64,000 bases of DNA from Siderastrea siderea (lineage: Eukaryota; Cnidaria; Anthozoa; Scleractinia; Rhizangiidae), in assembly GCA_964030785.1 (NCBI GenBank), contig OZ034979.1:10005383-10069382 (forward strand), given 5' to 3'. Below the pieces are notes generated by a model. The model worked only from the letters and a program-made list of their open reading frames with translations. It was not told the DNA's origin and searched no databases. The position numbers were made by a program, and so were the translations under genes. Position 1 is the first letter of the stretch. The number at the start of each line of letters is the position of its first letter. Shown here in pieces: positions 11,101 through 23,433 of the stretch.

Positions 11101-13687
11101 AAAATACGGCTTGAACCCGCGATCCAATAAAAACCAATTCTGGTCAGCGGTCAACTTAAAATACACGCGACCGTCCACGCGACCTAGATGAGTTCAACAC
11201 GTGAGCCCGCGATATGGTCATATGATACTGGTCAGCGGATACCTTGTTTTGACAGCTGTCAATTGACAAAAGTGTAGAGGACTAATATCAAAGATGTAAG
11301 CTGACGTTAACCTTAACGTTAACCTATTTCTGTGCGCGGTTGTTCAAAAAGGGTTAAATTAACCTCGGGTTAGAGCTAAACCAAAGGTTAAATTTCTTAA
11401 CCGCAGGTTTGTTAACCCAGATTTATAACAGCGTTGTTCAAAACAAGGTTTTTCCTAGAAACGATAGTCCTCCATTCAGATTACTAGGGTTTCTAAAATA
11501 TACCTCGCGGGTCGTATATTTACTATAATGGCCATCCATTTTGCACAAAAACTAGAACGGTGACCCCCATTTTAAATTCATTTTTGTAATGCGCATATCA
11601 TAATTGTAATATGGACCAAGTTTTATAAAATTGTAACTATGGACCAAGTTTGCGAAAATTTTAAATACTCCTTCTATTTCATTTTCAGTGGAATCACCTT
11701 AAGCTTAAATATCTCAGGAACTAAAAATAGATATTTGAAAACGGAAAACGGCATTTTAAATCTTTCGTTAAATACTCTTTGAAGCGCCTAAAACTGCAAG
11801 GGGTGAAAATTTGATCATGGTAACACTTTAACCGCTAAAATGACGACAATAAAAGAGCTGGAAGGGAAGTTAAAGTTAATGAGGACAAACGACGATTTCA
11901 CTGTAATCAGAAATTGGTACTGTAATATTATTTCTCGTGACTGATAATGTTGAAACTAAAGGCAAGCGATAACCAACATGCAAGTTTTAGATAAGTGTCC
12001 ACAATTAGTAGAGGGGACTTTTCCTCTTAGCTTAACATTTTCGACACGTTAATAAAGTTACTTATTCTATTTATTTTATCAGAAGGCTGTAAAGCAGTAT
12101 CGTTTACTCTATTTTGGCATTTACTTACTCTTTGAAGGGATTTTTGGCGGCCTGCAAATGTAATTGGTCCTCTTCCTCACTGTCTGAATGTGACTCATCC
12201 GACGGCACGTGTCGGTGTTCTTTACAGTACAGCTTGGATGTGCTTCGCTTGACGTCTATAATTTGTACATCATCGTCGCCATTGTCCCAGGATCGCAGGG
12301 GTGCGCGAAAAGTCTTGTTCCTCTTATATGTTGACTTTGTGGCGAGGCTATCTGACGCACTATCTTCATCGGGAGATTCAGTAACAAATTCTTCCTCGGG
12401 TGGATCGTCTTCGCTTTTCTCAAAAGCAAATTCCTACACAATTTGGAAACCAAAAAATTAAATTGAAAACGCGACGAAAAGTGACGAAACAATAAACGAG
12501 AAAATGGTTTATCACAGTAATTTCCCTTGTTTGTTAATTTTGAGGCGGGAAAGCCTTTTTGACGTCTTCGTTTCACGGCTGTAAAACAGAAAACGAGATT
12601 AAAATTCCTATGTTAAAGAATTAGGACGTGGAAAGCCCAATTCGAAAAAAAGAAAAAGTTCAGATTGTGGCGTTATTCACGCTTTTATCCGGACTTGTCT
12701 GTTTAAATCGATTAATATTAGTAATTTGTTACAAGTGCTATCCGATGCTCATTGTAATCTCAACTTTGGTACGCCCCCCGATTAGCTTTTGTGGAGCATT
12801 TTATCGGAGTGTTTATCGTCCAGTTGGAGTGTTTTCAGTTCATATCCTAACATTGTTCACTCGGAGTTTGGAGAAGGATTACATAAGTTTGATTTCCTGT
12901 GATTTTCCAAACTATTCTGTCATGTCCCAATCGCATTTGTCTGTTGTAATTGTAGTTCTTCACCGCGTGATACGAAAATCAGTGATTAAAGAGAAAGTGA
13001 TTTTAGCATGTATGTGGTACTTGGCGCGTTTCACTCAGCTCGCATGCAATTTTTCTCTTGTCCTTATAGTGTACAAAGAAGAATAAACCTGGCAACAGAT
13101 GCAAATTCCAGTGGAACGATAACATTATTCAACTTATTTTTGCTCTTATATTTAATATCATTTCGCCATCTCGCCATATCGCTATTTCGTGTTTTCAACA
13201 CGCCGGCACAAAATACGGAATAAGCCTATATTCTAGGAAATCGGCATAAGTCTTTTGCCCGATAAAGGGTTCATATAAAATTTTGCTTGCCTGATCACGG
13301 GGGATTTGACGTTATCCGAAAACAGAATAGCAAATACAAACAATTGACCGACGGGTGGGGAACTGTCGTTTCGAAACCGGTGACGCGTTCAAAAACCTCA
13401 CAGTGTTTGTGTCAAACGTTGTGCATCTTTATTTGCTTGATTTTAAACGTACTCTTTTCGGCACTGCGACCTCGATCTGAGATAATATGATATCGTAAAA
13501 TGCTGTAAAATGGAAAATGGAATAACATTCGCAAGGATGTACACGTGGTCGCAAACAAAGGGCGCAAATGTAGGGCGTCAATAAACGTTAGATTCTATGC
13601 CGTAGCAGGGTATTCTGAAGTTAAACCGACAATTCTTTGACTAAATCGCAATGCATTTACAAAGCTTACCTCGTAGTCGAAACTCAT
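8146..13687 (-). CDS. SWIM zinc-finger MULE transposase, three exons
   Basis: Cuts and moves the surrounding Mutator-like element; presumed nuclear. Exons: 13670-13687 (ATG, MSFDYE, donor GTAAGC), 12129-12433 (acidic, many SED clusters), 8146-10714; phases 0 and 2 join without a break into 963 residues. The RNase H-like DDE residues are visible as D398 (SIDTTFNVG), D467 (GGDRDKA, followed by a CxxxH pair) and E597 (NNAQESSN). A SWIM finger follows at C770, C773, C782 and H784 (ACSECPRFKDRGICAH). The tail has a CYGC knuckle and a conserved-looking YYHPLRSC block. Exons 1 and 2 are supported by open frame, acceptor and donor sites and phase agreement; expression evidence is lacking. The large exon alone is certain. 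Family alternative: a domesticated SWIM protein, less likely given the flanking TIRs. Confidence 0.85.
10715..12128 (-). other. Transposase intron 2
   Basis: AT-rich. It holds a GTTAAC/TTAACC-rich stretch (11285-11450) and a CRE-like TGACGTCA near 10900. No exon is evident. Confidence 0.45.
12434..13669 (-). other. Transposase intron 1
   Basis: Contains an acceptor-like site followed by a basic KRRRQK peptide at about 12576, without a good donor, and a 152-codon plus-strand ORF without motifs. Neither is accepted as a gene. Confidence 0.4.
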
Positions 13688-14043
13688 GATCTCTCAAAGA
13701 GCGCAGTCATCAACAAACTTTCCAGAATTGCCTTCGTGCGACTTACACGAGAATATACAGCGTCGAGCAGATCTTATTACGACCTGGTGAAATATGATCA
13801 CCCACGTCCCGCCAACCACTACCCCTTCAGTTATAGAATGGATTAGTTAAATGTCTGTAATATCCCCGGGGAAAAGGGAAAAAACAAAAAAATAAAAATA
13901 AAAAAACATTAACGTAATGTTGAAACGAAATGCTGATAGTAATACCTCCGAGGAAATTGGAAAAAATAAATGACAAAAATCAGAATCAGAAAACATTAAC
14001 ATCACGTTGTAAGTTAAGGGAACAAAGGCGGTTTTCTTTTGTT

Positions 14044-14175
14044 CACCCGCCACCCGCCACCCGCCACCCGCCACCCGTCACCCGTCACCCGTCACCCGCC
14101 ACCCGCCACCCGCCACCCGTCACCCGTCACCCGTCACCCGTCACCCGTCACCCGTCACCCGCCACCCGCCACCCG
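14044..14175 (-). repeat. 7-bp minisatellite, right arm of the MULE
   Basis: Tandem CACCCGY units, inverted relative to 6574-6699, ending in the shared CCCGTGGAAAAGTGCTGCCG block. Confidence 0.9.
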
Positions 14176-14623
14176 TGGAAAAGTGCTGCCGCGACATTAT
14201 AAACATTTGTAAGAGAAAAATTTCAGTATTGTTCATGTTCTTGTAGAACCACATGTAAAAACACATCTATGGGATGCCAATAAATATTACTATTGTTGGT
14301 TTTTAGTCTCTGTCACAAGCCGTTGCTTTTCGGTATTTAACATTTAGATTACGGACCCGCCACGGAAATTTTATTTCTTTAAAGACTGGGCAAAAGAGCA
14401 ACGAACGTGCGATTGTGTTACATAAGCGAATTAAAAAAACAGTGGGATTATCAACCAGGGATCTAAAGCGGATGTCAAATACAACACACGCTGAGTATTA
14501 CTAAAAGTTTGTAGAAAAGATGAAGCAATTTTTACCGATATACGAACAGGGAAGTTGTCAGAAGTGCTTCTGCGATCTATTTAATAACTTATGGTGTTTT
14601 CGATTGGAAAAATGGTGCGATAA

Positions 14624-14800
14624 TTAAGTTTCGATAAAATCGATACTTATCGATAAAATCGATAACCCCAATTGAAAAATCGATAATTATCGATTACTCA
14701 CAACGACATCTATTATCGATTTTTATCGATTTTTGAAAAAATTAATCGATTTTTATCGATTATTATCGAATGTTATCGATTAATGATATTATCGATTGAC
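14624..14800. repeat. ATCGAT-rich subterminal repeat, right
   Basis: Mirror of the left array, with TATCGATTTTTATCGAT and similar words up to the right TIR. Confidence 0.75.
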
Positions 14801-14815
14801 TACCCCGGGGAATAT

Positions 14816-15460
14816 TTAAGGTGGCTCCCTATAGTTTTACGACCGCGCGCGCGCTGATGATGCGAGCTGTAGTAATCTGCGCGCGCTCACATAAAATCGT
14901 AGGTTTTTCCTGATATTTTATGACGTCAGCGACGACGTCAGCATCACCAAAAAAAGCAAAGTTAACAGTAAAGTTTCTCGCGTTTCTTTCGGTGAATTTT
15001 TTTTTAATTTTGCACATTTTGAGATACTAACGCCACCTTTCACATATTAATTTTTGGGAAAATTCTGTCAGAGCAATTCAGTTTAATGGTTAAAAATAAG
15101 AAATCACGTGATATCGGTAAATCCGTCTGAACGACCCCATATTTTTCCCCCTGCAAAATGTTAGTCAAAATCATTTGCACAAAATAGGAAAGTTTAAAAA
15201 CATTTCACCGAGGGAAAATCAAAATATTTAAGAAAAAAGACGAATTAAAGGCAAATATCGATCATTCTTTAAATACTCTGTTGCCATGACAACGACTTAT
15301 GCCTAGGAAGAAAAACCTTAAATATAAGGGTAATTATGTTGGCAACCTCTCCGGTAAAATTCAGGAACAAAGATTGCAAGACAACAGAACTAGGGCTTCT
15401 TTTGTAAGTCTTGCCAGTTCGTATAGTTACTTTTGTAGAAACTCTAGGTAGCCACCTTAA
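14816..15460. mobile_element. 645-bp TTAA-flanked TIR element
   Basis: Ends AAGGTGGCTCCCTATAG and CTAGGTAGCCACCTT are inverted, with TTAA at both borders. No ORF of note. It abuts the target duplication of the MULE at one end and a CAATTATTC element at the other. Confidence 0.75.
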
Positions 15461-16330
15461 CAATTATTCTACGAGGGCGCGCTGGATATCGAATGTTATT
15501 ATTCAACAAATTGTCACTATGCCCATATATGGTAAGGAAACCCTCAATATCTGTCATCCCACATGACAGATATCCTGCGATATACGTAAATGACCATATT
15601 TGGAAGTGCACTGCAGATTTTCTTTCATTGCTTGTTTGGCGGCCATTTTGAAAAGCAAGGCAGTTTTAGCAGTGTTCTCCGTAAATTTTGACTCTCTGGA
15701 AGAAACTTTCCACGAGTAAATGCTCTCAAAACGTCAACAAGTATGTGCTTCAGCTCACAAAGATATCCAAAGGTTGACTTGGAATTTTCATACTGAGAAC
15801 TCAACCAAGAAAATGCTATTGCGAACGAAGCAGCACACTTGCTCACGGAAAGTTGTAAAGACTAAAGTTGAAAAGATTTTAATTCACAGGAAGGGGACTT
15901 ATTCTCGGTAAGGTAGCAATATTTTTTTCCTTTGTCTTGTCATTTCCAAACATGAGTTTGTAATTAAGTCTTTTTAAGTGAACGGTAGTAAACTTCGATT
16001 TCTTGAAGTTCTGTTTTGATTTTTATTAAGCTTATGTGTTGCTAGCTTTTAGCGTTTTTATCATAGAGCCGTAGTTTTTCTCGTTCTGAAAATGGTAGGC
16101 GATGGGAATTTATTGAATGATAAAACAATTATCCTGCTCAATCTTGCGGAATATCCCCTGATTTAGCCAACTCAGCCTACGGCCTCGTCGGCTAAGTATC
16201 AGGTGATATTCCGCGCGATTTCGCAGGATAATTGTTAAATAGATAACCAACGAGGCGAGTAGCGCCGAGTTGGTTATAATCATTTGATATCCAGCAAGCC
16301 CGAGTAGAATAATTGTTTTATTAAAAACTT
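15461..16330. mobile_element. CAATTATTC-family element, long form
   Basis: Starts CAATTATTCTACGAGGGCGC and ends GTAGAATAATTG. From 16118 an inner hairpin (CAATTATCCTGC to GCAGGATAATTG) is inserted. The short form recurs at about 17598-17718 and 19070-19192. Confidence 0.65.
15720..15904 (+). CDS. Possible first exon, basic peptide
   Basis: An open ATG frame of about 61 residues rich in Lys and Arg ends at a good donor (GTAAGG, phase 2). It overlaps the element above, has no known motif, and no second exon was identified. It may equally be chance coding potential. Confidence 0.2.
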
Positions 16331-17598
16331 AACCACTATTTAAAAAAAAAATCAGAGAGAACGGGAAAAATGAGAAAAGAAATTTAAGTGGAACAAGAAT
16401 CGATCACATGACTGAACGAAAAAGGCGCCAAAACCTTGCGAAGTGTTGCACCGTTTCATTGCAAAGCTGAATGAATCAATGAAAACTGCTCGAAAGTGAA
16501 CAAAGTAGCACACGTTTTGGAAAAAAATATTCTAATTATTGGCTCTGAAATATGGTACATGTCTGATTTTTCCTGAACATTGTTGTAATCACCGTTCAAA
16601 GCGGATTGAAGCTGTACAATTTCACCATATAGCTGCTGGAGTTGAAACTGAACAGGTTTGTAATCTGTTCGCACAACGGAGCCATCATTTGCGTGTTTGA
16701 TCGAACTGAAGACAGAACAAATTTGAACAGTTGAACTTGAAGAGGTATTTTCTATGCAGCTCAGAAGCAAGATTACTGTAGCGAGGAACATTAGAATTCA
16801 CCATCATAGCTTGTTAAACGCAAAGCGCAAAACGCAGGTTCTCGGTTTAGAGGTTGCGGACGGAATGGTAAAAACGGCAACATTCAAACAACTGGAAAAG
16901 CGATTCAACTCCGTTTACATGGCATCCAATTTCTATCTGAGCATTTGGACCTGTTGGAACACAGGGCTACAACAAGTGCAGGTAAACCAGTGTCCTGATT
17001 TTGCATGTTAAAGCCAAACAATCTCGCCTTTCCTTCTTTCTTGGTAGTTTGCAGCTGTATTTTTTTAGCACTTGTTTAGATTGCTTCATGATTTTCGCAC
17101 CGACTCGCCATGAATGTGTGATAGTTTTTATTAAATGCTCCAGCCCCATTTCATTGTGTTTTATTTTATGTCTTGTCTTGATATTTTGAAGTGGAAATCC
17201 TTTCTGATAATACCTACCGTTTGTTCAATTTCAATGATCGACGTGACGATCGATGAAAGAAATTAATTGTAAACACAACGTTTAATGCTTAAATTTCTAT
17301 TTCTGCACAATTTCTTCAAACAATTTTGACTTGTCTTAGACGACGCTGTTGGTGATGCTTGTTTGTGACGTTGTTGCAATTTCTGCTTAATTTAAATTTG
17401 CTGGCAAGTGATTTTTCTCGTCCATTTTTCTCGCCGGGTTGCTCGCGAGGAAAAAACTTTCAGCTCACTTTGTTCATTTTGTTGTTGAGTGTCCATTGAC
17501 CATATTTGGTCGCAGCAGGTATATGAGCTGATAACCTAGCTCTGTTGAGCCAATCAAAATGCTAGAAATCCAATATACCCAGTCCAGTTTTTAATAAT
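16331..17598. repeat. Tandem triplication, unit 1
   Basis: First of three head-to-tail units sharing GAATCGATCACATGACTGAAC, GATTACTGTAGCGAGGAAC, TTGCGGACGGAATGGTAAAA and GACGATCGATGAAAGAA in the same order. Only this unit keeps an open reading frame on the minus strand. Confidence 0.85.
16456..16791 (-). CDS. Secreted-type 111-residue ORF in unit 1
   Basis: Starts at ATG with a hydrophobic leader (FLATVILLLSC) typical of a signal peptide, followed by a Ser/Thr-rich spacer and a region with coiled-coil character (FQLQQLYGEIVQLQ). A GTGATT donor-like site lies within the frame, so the protein may continue by splicing rather than run to the stop. The equivalent ORF has lost its ATG in unit 2 and stops after about 22 residues in unit 3. 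A diverged plus-strand copy of its 3' half lies at 43366-43615. I do not recognise the family. Confidence 0.4.
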   Translation of the reverse strand: MFLATVILLLSCIENTSSSSTVQICSVFSSIKHANDGSVVRTDYKPVQFQLQQLYGEIVQLQSALNGDYNNVQEKSDMYHISEPIIRIFFSKTCATLFTFEQFSLIHSALQ

Positions 17599-19071
17599 TA
17601 ACAATTATTCTACAAGGGCGCGCTGGATATCGAATGATAGATAACCAACGGGGCGCGTAGCGCCGAGTTGGTTATAATCATTTGATATCCAGCAAGCTCG
17701 AGTGGAATAATTGTTTTATTAAAAACTTAACCACTATTTTAAAAAAAATCAGAGAGAACGGGAAAAACGAGAAAAGAAATTTAAGTGGAACAAGAATCGA
17801 TCACATGACTGAACGAATAAGGCGCCAAAACCTTGCGAAGTGTTGCAGCGTTTCATAGCAAAGCTGAATGAATCAATGAAAAGTGTTCGAAAGTGAACAA
17901 AGTGGGAATTCACATTTTTGCAAAGTTTGTAAAAAACTTTACTAGTACTAATAAACGATTTTTTTAAAAAGTTTGCAAGTATCTGATGACCCCAACAAAG
18001 TAGCACAAGTTTTGGAGAAAAGTCTTCTAATTAATGGCTCTGAAATATGGTACATGTTTGACTTTTCCTGAGACATTGTTGTAATCTCGTTCAAAGCGGA
18101 TTGACGCTGTACAATTTCACCACATTAACTGCTGGAGTTGAAACTGAACAAGTTTGTAATCTGTTCGCACAACTGAGCTATCATGTGCGTGTTTGATCGA
18201 ACTGAAGACAGAACAAATTTGAACTTGAAGAGGTAATTTCTATGCATCTCAGAAGCAAGATTACTGTAGCGAGGAACAGAATTCACCATCATAGTTTGTT
18301 AAACGCAAAGCGCAAAATGCAGTTGTTCTCGGTTTAGAGGTTGCGGACGGAATGGTAAAAACAACATTCAAACAACTGGAAAAGCGATTCAACTCCGTTT
18401 ACATGGCATCCGATTTCTATCTGAGCATTTGGACCTGTTGGATCACAGAGCTACAACGAGTGCAGGTAAACCAGTGTCAATTTTGCGTTTGTAAAGCCGA
18501 AAAAAATCTCGCCCTTCCTTCCTTCTTGGTAGTTTGCAGCTGTATTTTTTTTAGTACTTGTTTAGACTGATTCATGATTTTCCCACCGACTTGCCATGTG
18601 TGATAGTTTTATTAAAATGCTCCTGCCCCATTTCATTGTGTTTTATTTTATGTCTTGTCTTGATATTTTGAAGTGGAAAGCCTTCCTGATAAAACCTACC
18701 GTTTGTTCAATTTCAATGATTGACGTGACGATCGATGAAAGAAACACAACGCTTTATGCTTAAATTTCCATTTCTGCACACTTTCTTCAAACAATTTTGA
18801 CTTGTGTTAGACGACGCTGTTGGTGATGCTTGTTGGTGACGCTGATGGAATTTCTGCTTAATTTAAATTCGCTGCCAAGTGATTTTTCTCGTCCAAAGTT
18901 TTTCTCGCCGGGTTGCTCGTGAGGAAAAAACTTTCAGCTCACTCTGTTGTTGAGTGTTCATTGACCAAATTTGGTCGTAGCAGGTATATGAGCTGATCGC
19001 CTAGCTCCGTTCAGCCAATCAAAATGCTAGAAATCCAATATACCTAGTCCAGTTTTTAATAATTACAGTTA
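17599..19071. repeat. CAATTATTC element plus triplication unit 2
   Basis: A short foldback (CAATTATTCTACAAGGGCGC to GGAATAATTG, to about 17718) followed by the second unit, which has an extra 17905-17995 segment relative to unit 1. Confidence 0.8.
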
Positions 19072-20396
19072 ACAATTATTCTACAAGGGCGCGCTGGATA
19101 TCGAATGTAAATAGATAACCAACGAGGCGCGTAGCGCCGAGTTGGTTATAATCATTTGATATCCAGCAAGCCCGAGTAGAATAATTGTTTTATTAAAAAC
19201 TTAACCACTATTAAAAAAACAAAATCAAGAAAGGACGGGAAAAATGAGAAAAGAAATAAATAGGGAACAAGAATCGATCACATGACTGAACGAAAAAGGC
19301 GCCAAAACCTTGCGAAGTGTTTCACCGTTTCATTGCAAAGCTGAATGAATCAATGAAAACTGCTCGCAAGTGAACGAAGTGGCACAAGTTTTGGAAAAAA
19401 ATCTTCTAATTTTTGGCTCTGAAATATGGTACATGTTTGATTTTTTCCTGAAACATTGTTGTAATCATCGTTCAAAGCGGATTGAAGCTGTACAATTTCA
19501 CCATGTTAGCTGCTGGAGTTGAAACTGAACAAGTTTGTAATCTGTTCAGAAAAAATTTGAACTTGAAGAGGTAATTTCTATGCATCTCAGAAGCAAGATT
19601 ACTGTAGCGAGGAACATTAGAATTCACCATCATAGTTTGTTAAACGCAAAGCGCAAAATGTAGTTGTTCTCGGTTTAGAGGTTGCGGACGGAATGGTAAA
19701 AATAACATTCAAACAACTGCAAAAGCGATTCAACTCCGTTTACATGGCATCCAATTTCTATCTGAGCATTTGAACCTGTTGGAACACAGAGCTACAACGA
19801 GTGCAGGTAAGCCAGTGTCAATTTTGCGTGTTAAAGCCGACTCTCACCTTTCCTTCCTTCTTGGTAGTTTGCAGCTGTATTTTTTCCTAGTACTTGTTTA
19901 GACTGCTTCAAGATGTTCGCACCGACTCGCCATGAATGTGTGATAGTTTTTATTAAATGCTCCTGCCCCATTTCACAGTGTTTTATTTTATGTCTTGTCT
20001 TGATATTTTGAAGTGGAAAGCCTTCCTGATAAAACCTAGCGTTTGTTCAATTTCAATGACTGACGTGACGATCGATGAAAGAAGTTAATTGTAAACACAA
20101 CGCTTCATGCTTGAATTTCTATTTCTACACAGTTTCTTCAAACAATTTTGACTTGTGTTAGACGACGCTGTTGGTGATGCTTGTTTGTGACGCTGTTGGA
20201 ATTTCTGCTTAATTTAAATTCGCTGCCAAGTGATTTCTCTCGTCCATTTTTCTCGCCGGGTTGCTCGCAAGGAAAAAAACTTTCAGCTCACTCTGTTGTT
20301 GAATGGTCATTGACCATATTTGGTCGGAGCAGGTATATGAGCTGATAGCCTAGCGCCGTTCAGCCAATCAAAATGCTAGAAATCCAATATACTTAG
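19072..20396. repeat. CAATTATTC element plus triplication unit 3
   Basis: Third unit. It ends at a TIR element, beyond which the unit's GTCCAGTTTTTATT tail resumes at about 21065. Confidence 0.8.
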
Positions 20397-21063
20397 GGTG
20401 CGTTTCTTTGGGAGAATCCGAAAACGGATTTGTGATCCGAGATCATATGGATTCTTCGACGCCAAAGAAACGCAAAATCCGAAAAAGGATTATTTTGTCA
20501 TGACAAGACAGGCTGGAGGCACGCAATATATATATCAAAACGATATTTCTCTCGTACTACCCTAGAATTCAACTAGAATAAACAAGGACAGTATCTGCAG
20601 TAGTTCAAGTGAACTCGTTATTTGCGTTAACAATTAGCAAAATCTGGTCCCTGAATTACAGAAATGGTACACAAATGAAGTTATCCTGACGTGTCAATGC
20701 TTCTGTCTGTTCTTTTGGAGAAAACTTTTCAAATATACGGAACGGAATAATCACCTGAAGTTACTTTTTCACGATCGAATGTTTTGTCACGCAAGATCGA
20801 GAGAAAATATGGCGAGACCAGTAAATTTGCATGGAAGACCGCTTGAAAGATGTACTATTTTCGGATCCGTTCCCCAAAGAAACGCACGGATCATGAATCC
20901 TAAAAATCCGGATTTAGATTTGATCTGATGTATCCACTCGGAGTGTGGATTCTTCAGATCACTAATCCCTGATTAATCCATTTTCGGATTTAGGTAAAGA
21001 AACGCAAAATCCGTTTTTGGATACAAGAATCCGGATTTGGATTTTCCCAAAGAAACGCACCCT
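20397..21063. mobile_element. About 665-bp TIR element inserted in unit 3
   Basis: TAGGGTGCGTTTCTTTGGGA at the left and TCCCAAAGAAACGCACCCTA (as TTTTCCC...) at the right are inverted, with CCGAAAACGGATT/AATCCGGATT further in. TA lies at both borders. No ORF. Units 1 and 2 show the unoccupied site. Confidence 0.85.
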
Positions 21064-21138
21064 ATTTTGTCCAGTTTTTATTCAAACGACCGCATTCTCC
21101 CAGTCCCTTCCCAGTCTTACCTTGCTCGGATTTCGATG

Positions 21139-21195
21139 CGATGCGATCGACTGTATGTAATAAGAGGAAAACGTACAGTCGATCGCATCGCTGAA
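21139..21195. repeat. Perfect-stem hairpin
   Basis: GCGATGCGATCGACTGTA pairs with TACAGTCGATCGCATCGC across a loop of about 18 bp. No promoter or gene is attached. Confidence 0.7.
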
Positions 21196-21872
21196 CCCTA
21201 GAAATCGCTAATACTCGCTGTTTAGAGACACAATGACGACAAAACACAACGATTTAGGTACGATTATGTTTATTTTGAACTTAAATGTAAATATTTCTTG
21301 CATCATTTCACGTTATTAGAAACCTTTCGATTTCTCGTACATTCCCTTATAATTTTTAAACTACAAACTTTCACACAGTTTGTGTGGGTCGCCTTTGCTT
21401 TCTGATAGTCTAAATTTGATTCCCGTCTAGCCTGGCGCGGCGTTACTGAAGGATCTAGGAGGACGCGTTACCGGGGTGGTCACCCAGGTCCCCAGAAACA
21501 AAACTCCTGGACTGGACTTGGGTTAGCAGAACTGATTACGTTTTAGCTGCATGATCATATTTTCGCGATTTTGAAAGACTGACCCGGTTTGTGGAGGGAT
21601 ATATTCTTTGTTTATTTATTTTGTTGTTTTGAGCTGTTGCACAGCAATCTTTAATGACCCTTTAATCCGCTGTTTTGTGAGTGAATCATTTTGTTTAGTT
21701 TTTATTTAGGAAACCATCGTTTGTAATTTTTATTTCGCTCACGTTATTTTATTTTGGATAGAGACACTGCGATTGAGTGTTTTCATAAGTCCGAAAGAAA
21801 CGGTAAACTGCATTGTTTGGTGACAAAAAGGTCCGGAACTTGAGTACTCTGCCAAAACGACGACTTCGACCC
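21196..21872. other. Intergenic, nothing recognised
   Basis: No ORF, repeat or motif that I can name. Confidence 0.5.
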
Positions 21873-22205
21873 CAAATTAAACATCACGACAAAAATGCTC
21901 CAACGAGCGAAAAGCGCGGATGCGCCTGTGCGGTGTGCCTTAACAAGCAGATCTAGAGTTTTGTCGATGGTCAGTTGTCGTAGCAGATCTATGTTTTGTC
22001 AATGCATTTTACAGGGATGCCAGTCAAGGTGTGGTACGTGGTGAGGCTTATGACATTACTTTAAACCTGAATAAGTGGCATTCAATTGCACCCATGCATG
22101 TTCCAGAACCCATGCTAATTATTTATTATTTATGCATTTCTTTTCCAAGATCTTTTCCTGAATCAGTATCTGTGTTCGGCGGAATAGGATGGTGAAAGCG
22201 TTGAT

Positions 22206-22503
22206 TAGCCTGCGAGCGGGCTCTCGTTTGGGTTATATGCGCGATGCGACACGCGAGTGGCGAAGCCGCGAGGGCGTAGGGCAAGGTGGGTGAGGCTGGG
22301 CGAAGAGATAGATTGACAGCTTGTCACTTTTCAGCCATTGGTATTAAACTTCACTTAGGGAAAGGGGAAATGAAAATTCTTCAGTGATTAGAACAGGCGC
22401 TCTCTTCGCCCAGCCGCGCCCACCTCGCCCCACGCCCTCGCGGCTTCGCCACTCGCGTATCGCATTGCGCATATAACCCAAACGGGAGCCTGCTCGCAGG
22501 CTA
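22206..22503. mobile_element. 298-bp foldback element TAGCCTGCGAGC
   Basis: Arms TAGCCTGCGAGCGGGCTC and GAGCCTGCTCGCAGGCTA are inverted, with GCGGCTTCGCCACTCGCG/CGCGAGTGGCGAAGCCGCG inside. A rearranged remnant is at the equivalent place in copy B (28352-28480), so it predates the duplication. Confidence 0.8.
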
Positions 22504-23433
22504 TGCTATAGGCAGAGAGTTGAACGACAACTTTTATTTATCATTGTTACAAGACACACCGCTTGTGCATTAAATTTGTTTTAGAGGGTCATTTATAAAG
22601 TATTTTCGAATGGAGGTAGCGAAGAACGTGTTATTCTAATAAGGTGTTCTTTTGTTCATTTGTTCATTCGCAGAATGTTTATGAATTTGATGACGTCAAC
22701 TAAAGCATTGCTGTATTTTTGGGTGCTCCCATAAACCTCTCCCAAATATAACAGAGTAAACTTCACAGTGTTATACAGAAAGCTGCAAACCAGCAATTTC
22801 GAAAATAAGAATAAGTTACACAACACTACGTTAGTTTACAAGACCTGTTTTCATGAATCCCAGGAAAAAGCATTGGCATTTCAATAACTATGTAAGGACC
22901 CAGGAGCCCATACTACATCTCAACCAGTATTTTTCCTTTGTCAAATAAAGAGTCATAAAGAATAGCATTCTTGTACGCATTTCATGGGGTAAATTTTACT
23001 ATGGTGTGTACTTGTTTTTTTGTTTGTTTTCTTCCCCTTACCCACTCCCCAGATAGACTAAGAGTCACAAATCTAAAAAGGGCAATTTACGATCAAAAAT
23101 GACAGTTTGCATTATAAAATATTTTATGAAAACTACTTTTACAACTGATCAGTATGGCAATTTGGCCACGTCTGTTAACACTTGCTATATTACAATGTAC
23201 ATCACTTACAAAATCAGATTACTCAGTGTTACTCTGCAGCATCTATATATCGTGTTTTTTAAAAGTTTTGATTTTCACACAAGTGTGTTGCGGGACAAAA
23301 ATCGCCGTATAAATAGTGCGAGCCTTGCGCTAGCATGATAGATTAATCCAAAAACGTAGCGCCATCTAGCATGACAAAATCGTCTCACGACGTGGTATGT
23401 AAATACACTAACTACTATATGACATTTTCAACG

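Larger units (their letters stand above)
5984..14807 (-). mobile_element. 8.8-kb Mutator-like (MULE) transposon
   Basis: Left end CCCGGGGTAGTCAATCGAT and right end ATCGATTGACTACCCCG are inverted, and GGGAATATT flanks both sides (5975-5983 and 14808-14816), the 9-bp duplication typical of Mutator elements. Both ends carry ATCGATAAAA-rich subterminal DNA and, further in, the same GCAGCACTTTTCCACGGG block leading into a 7-bp minisatellite, all mirrored. Inside are a three-exon SWIM/DDE transposase on the minus strand and the terminal exon of a homeobox gene. TIRs, duplication and an open transposase are all present, so the element looks complete and fairly recent. Confidence 0.85.

Noticed and set aside
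12628..13086. 152-codon plus-strand ORF inside the MULE
   Set aside because: No motif, no splice or promoter support, hydrophobic by AT bias, and it lies within intron 1 of the opposite-strand transposase.
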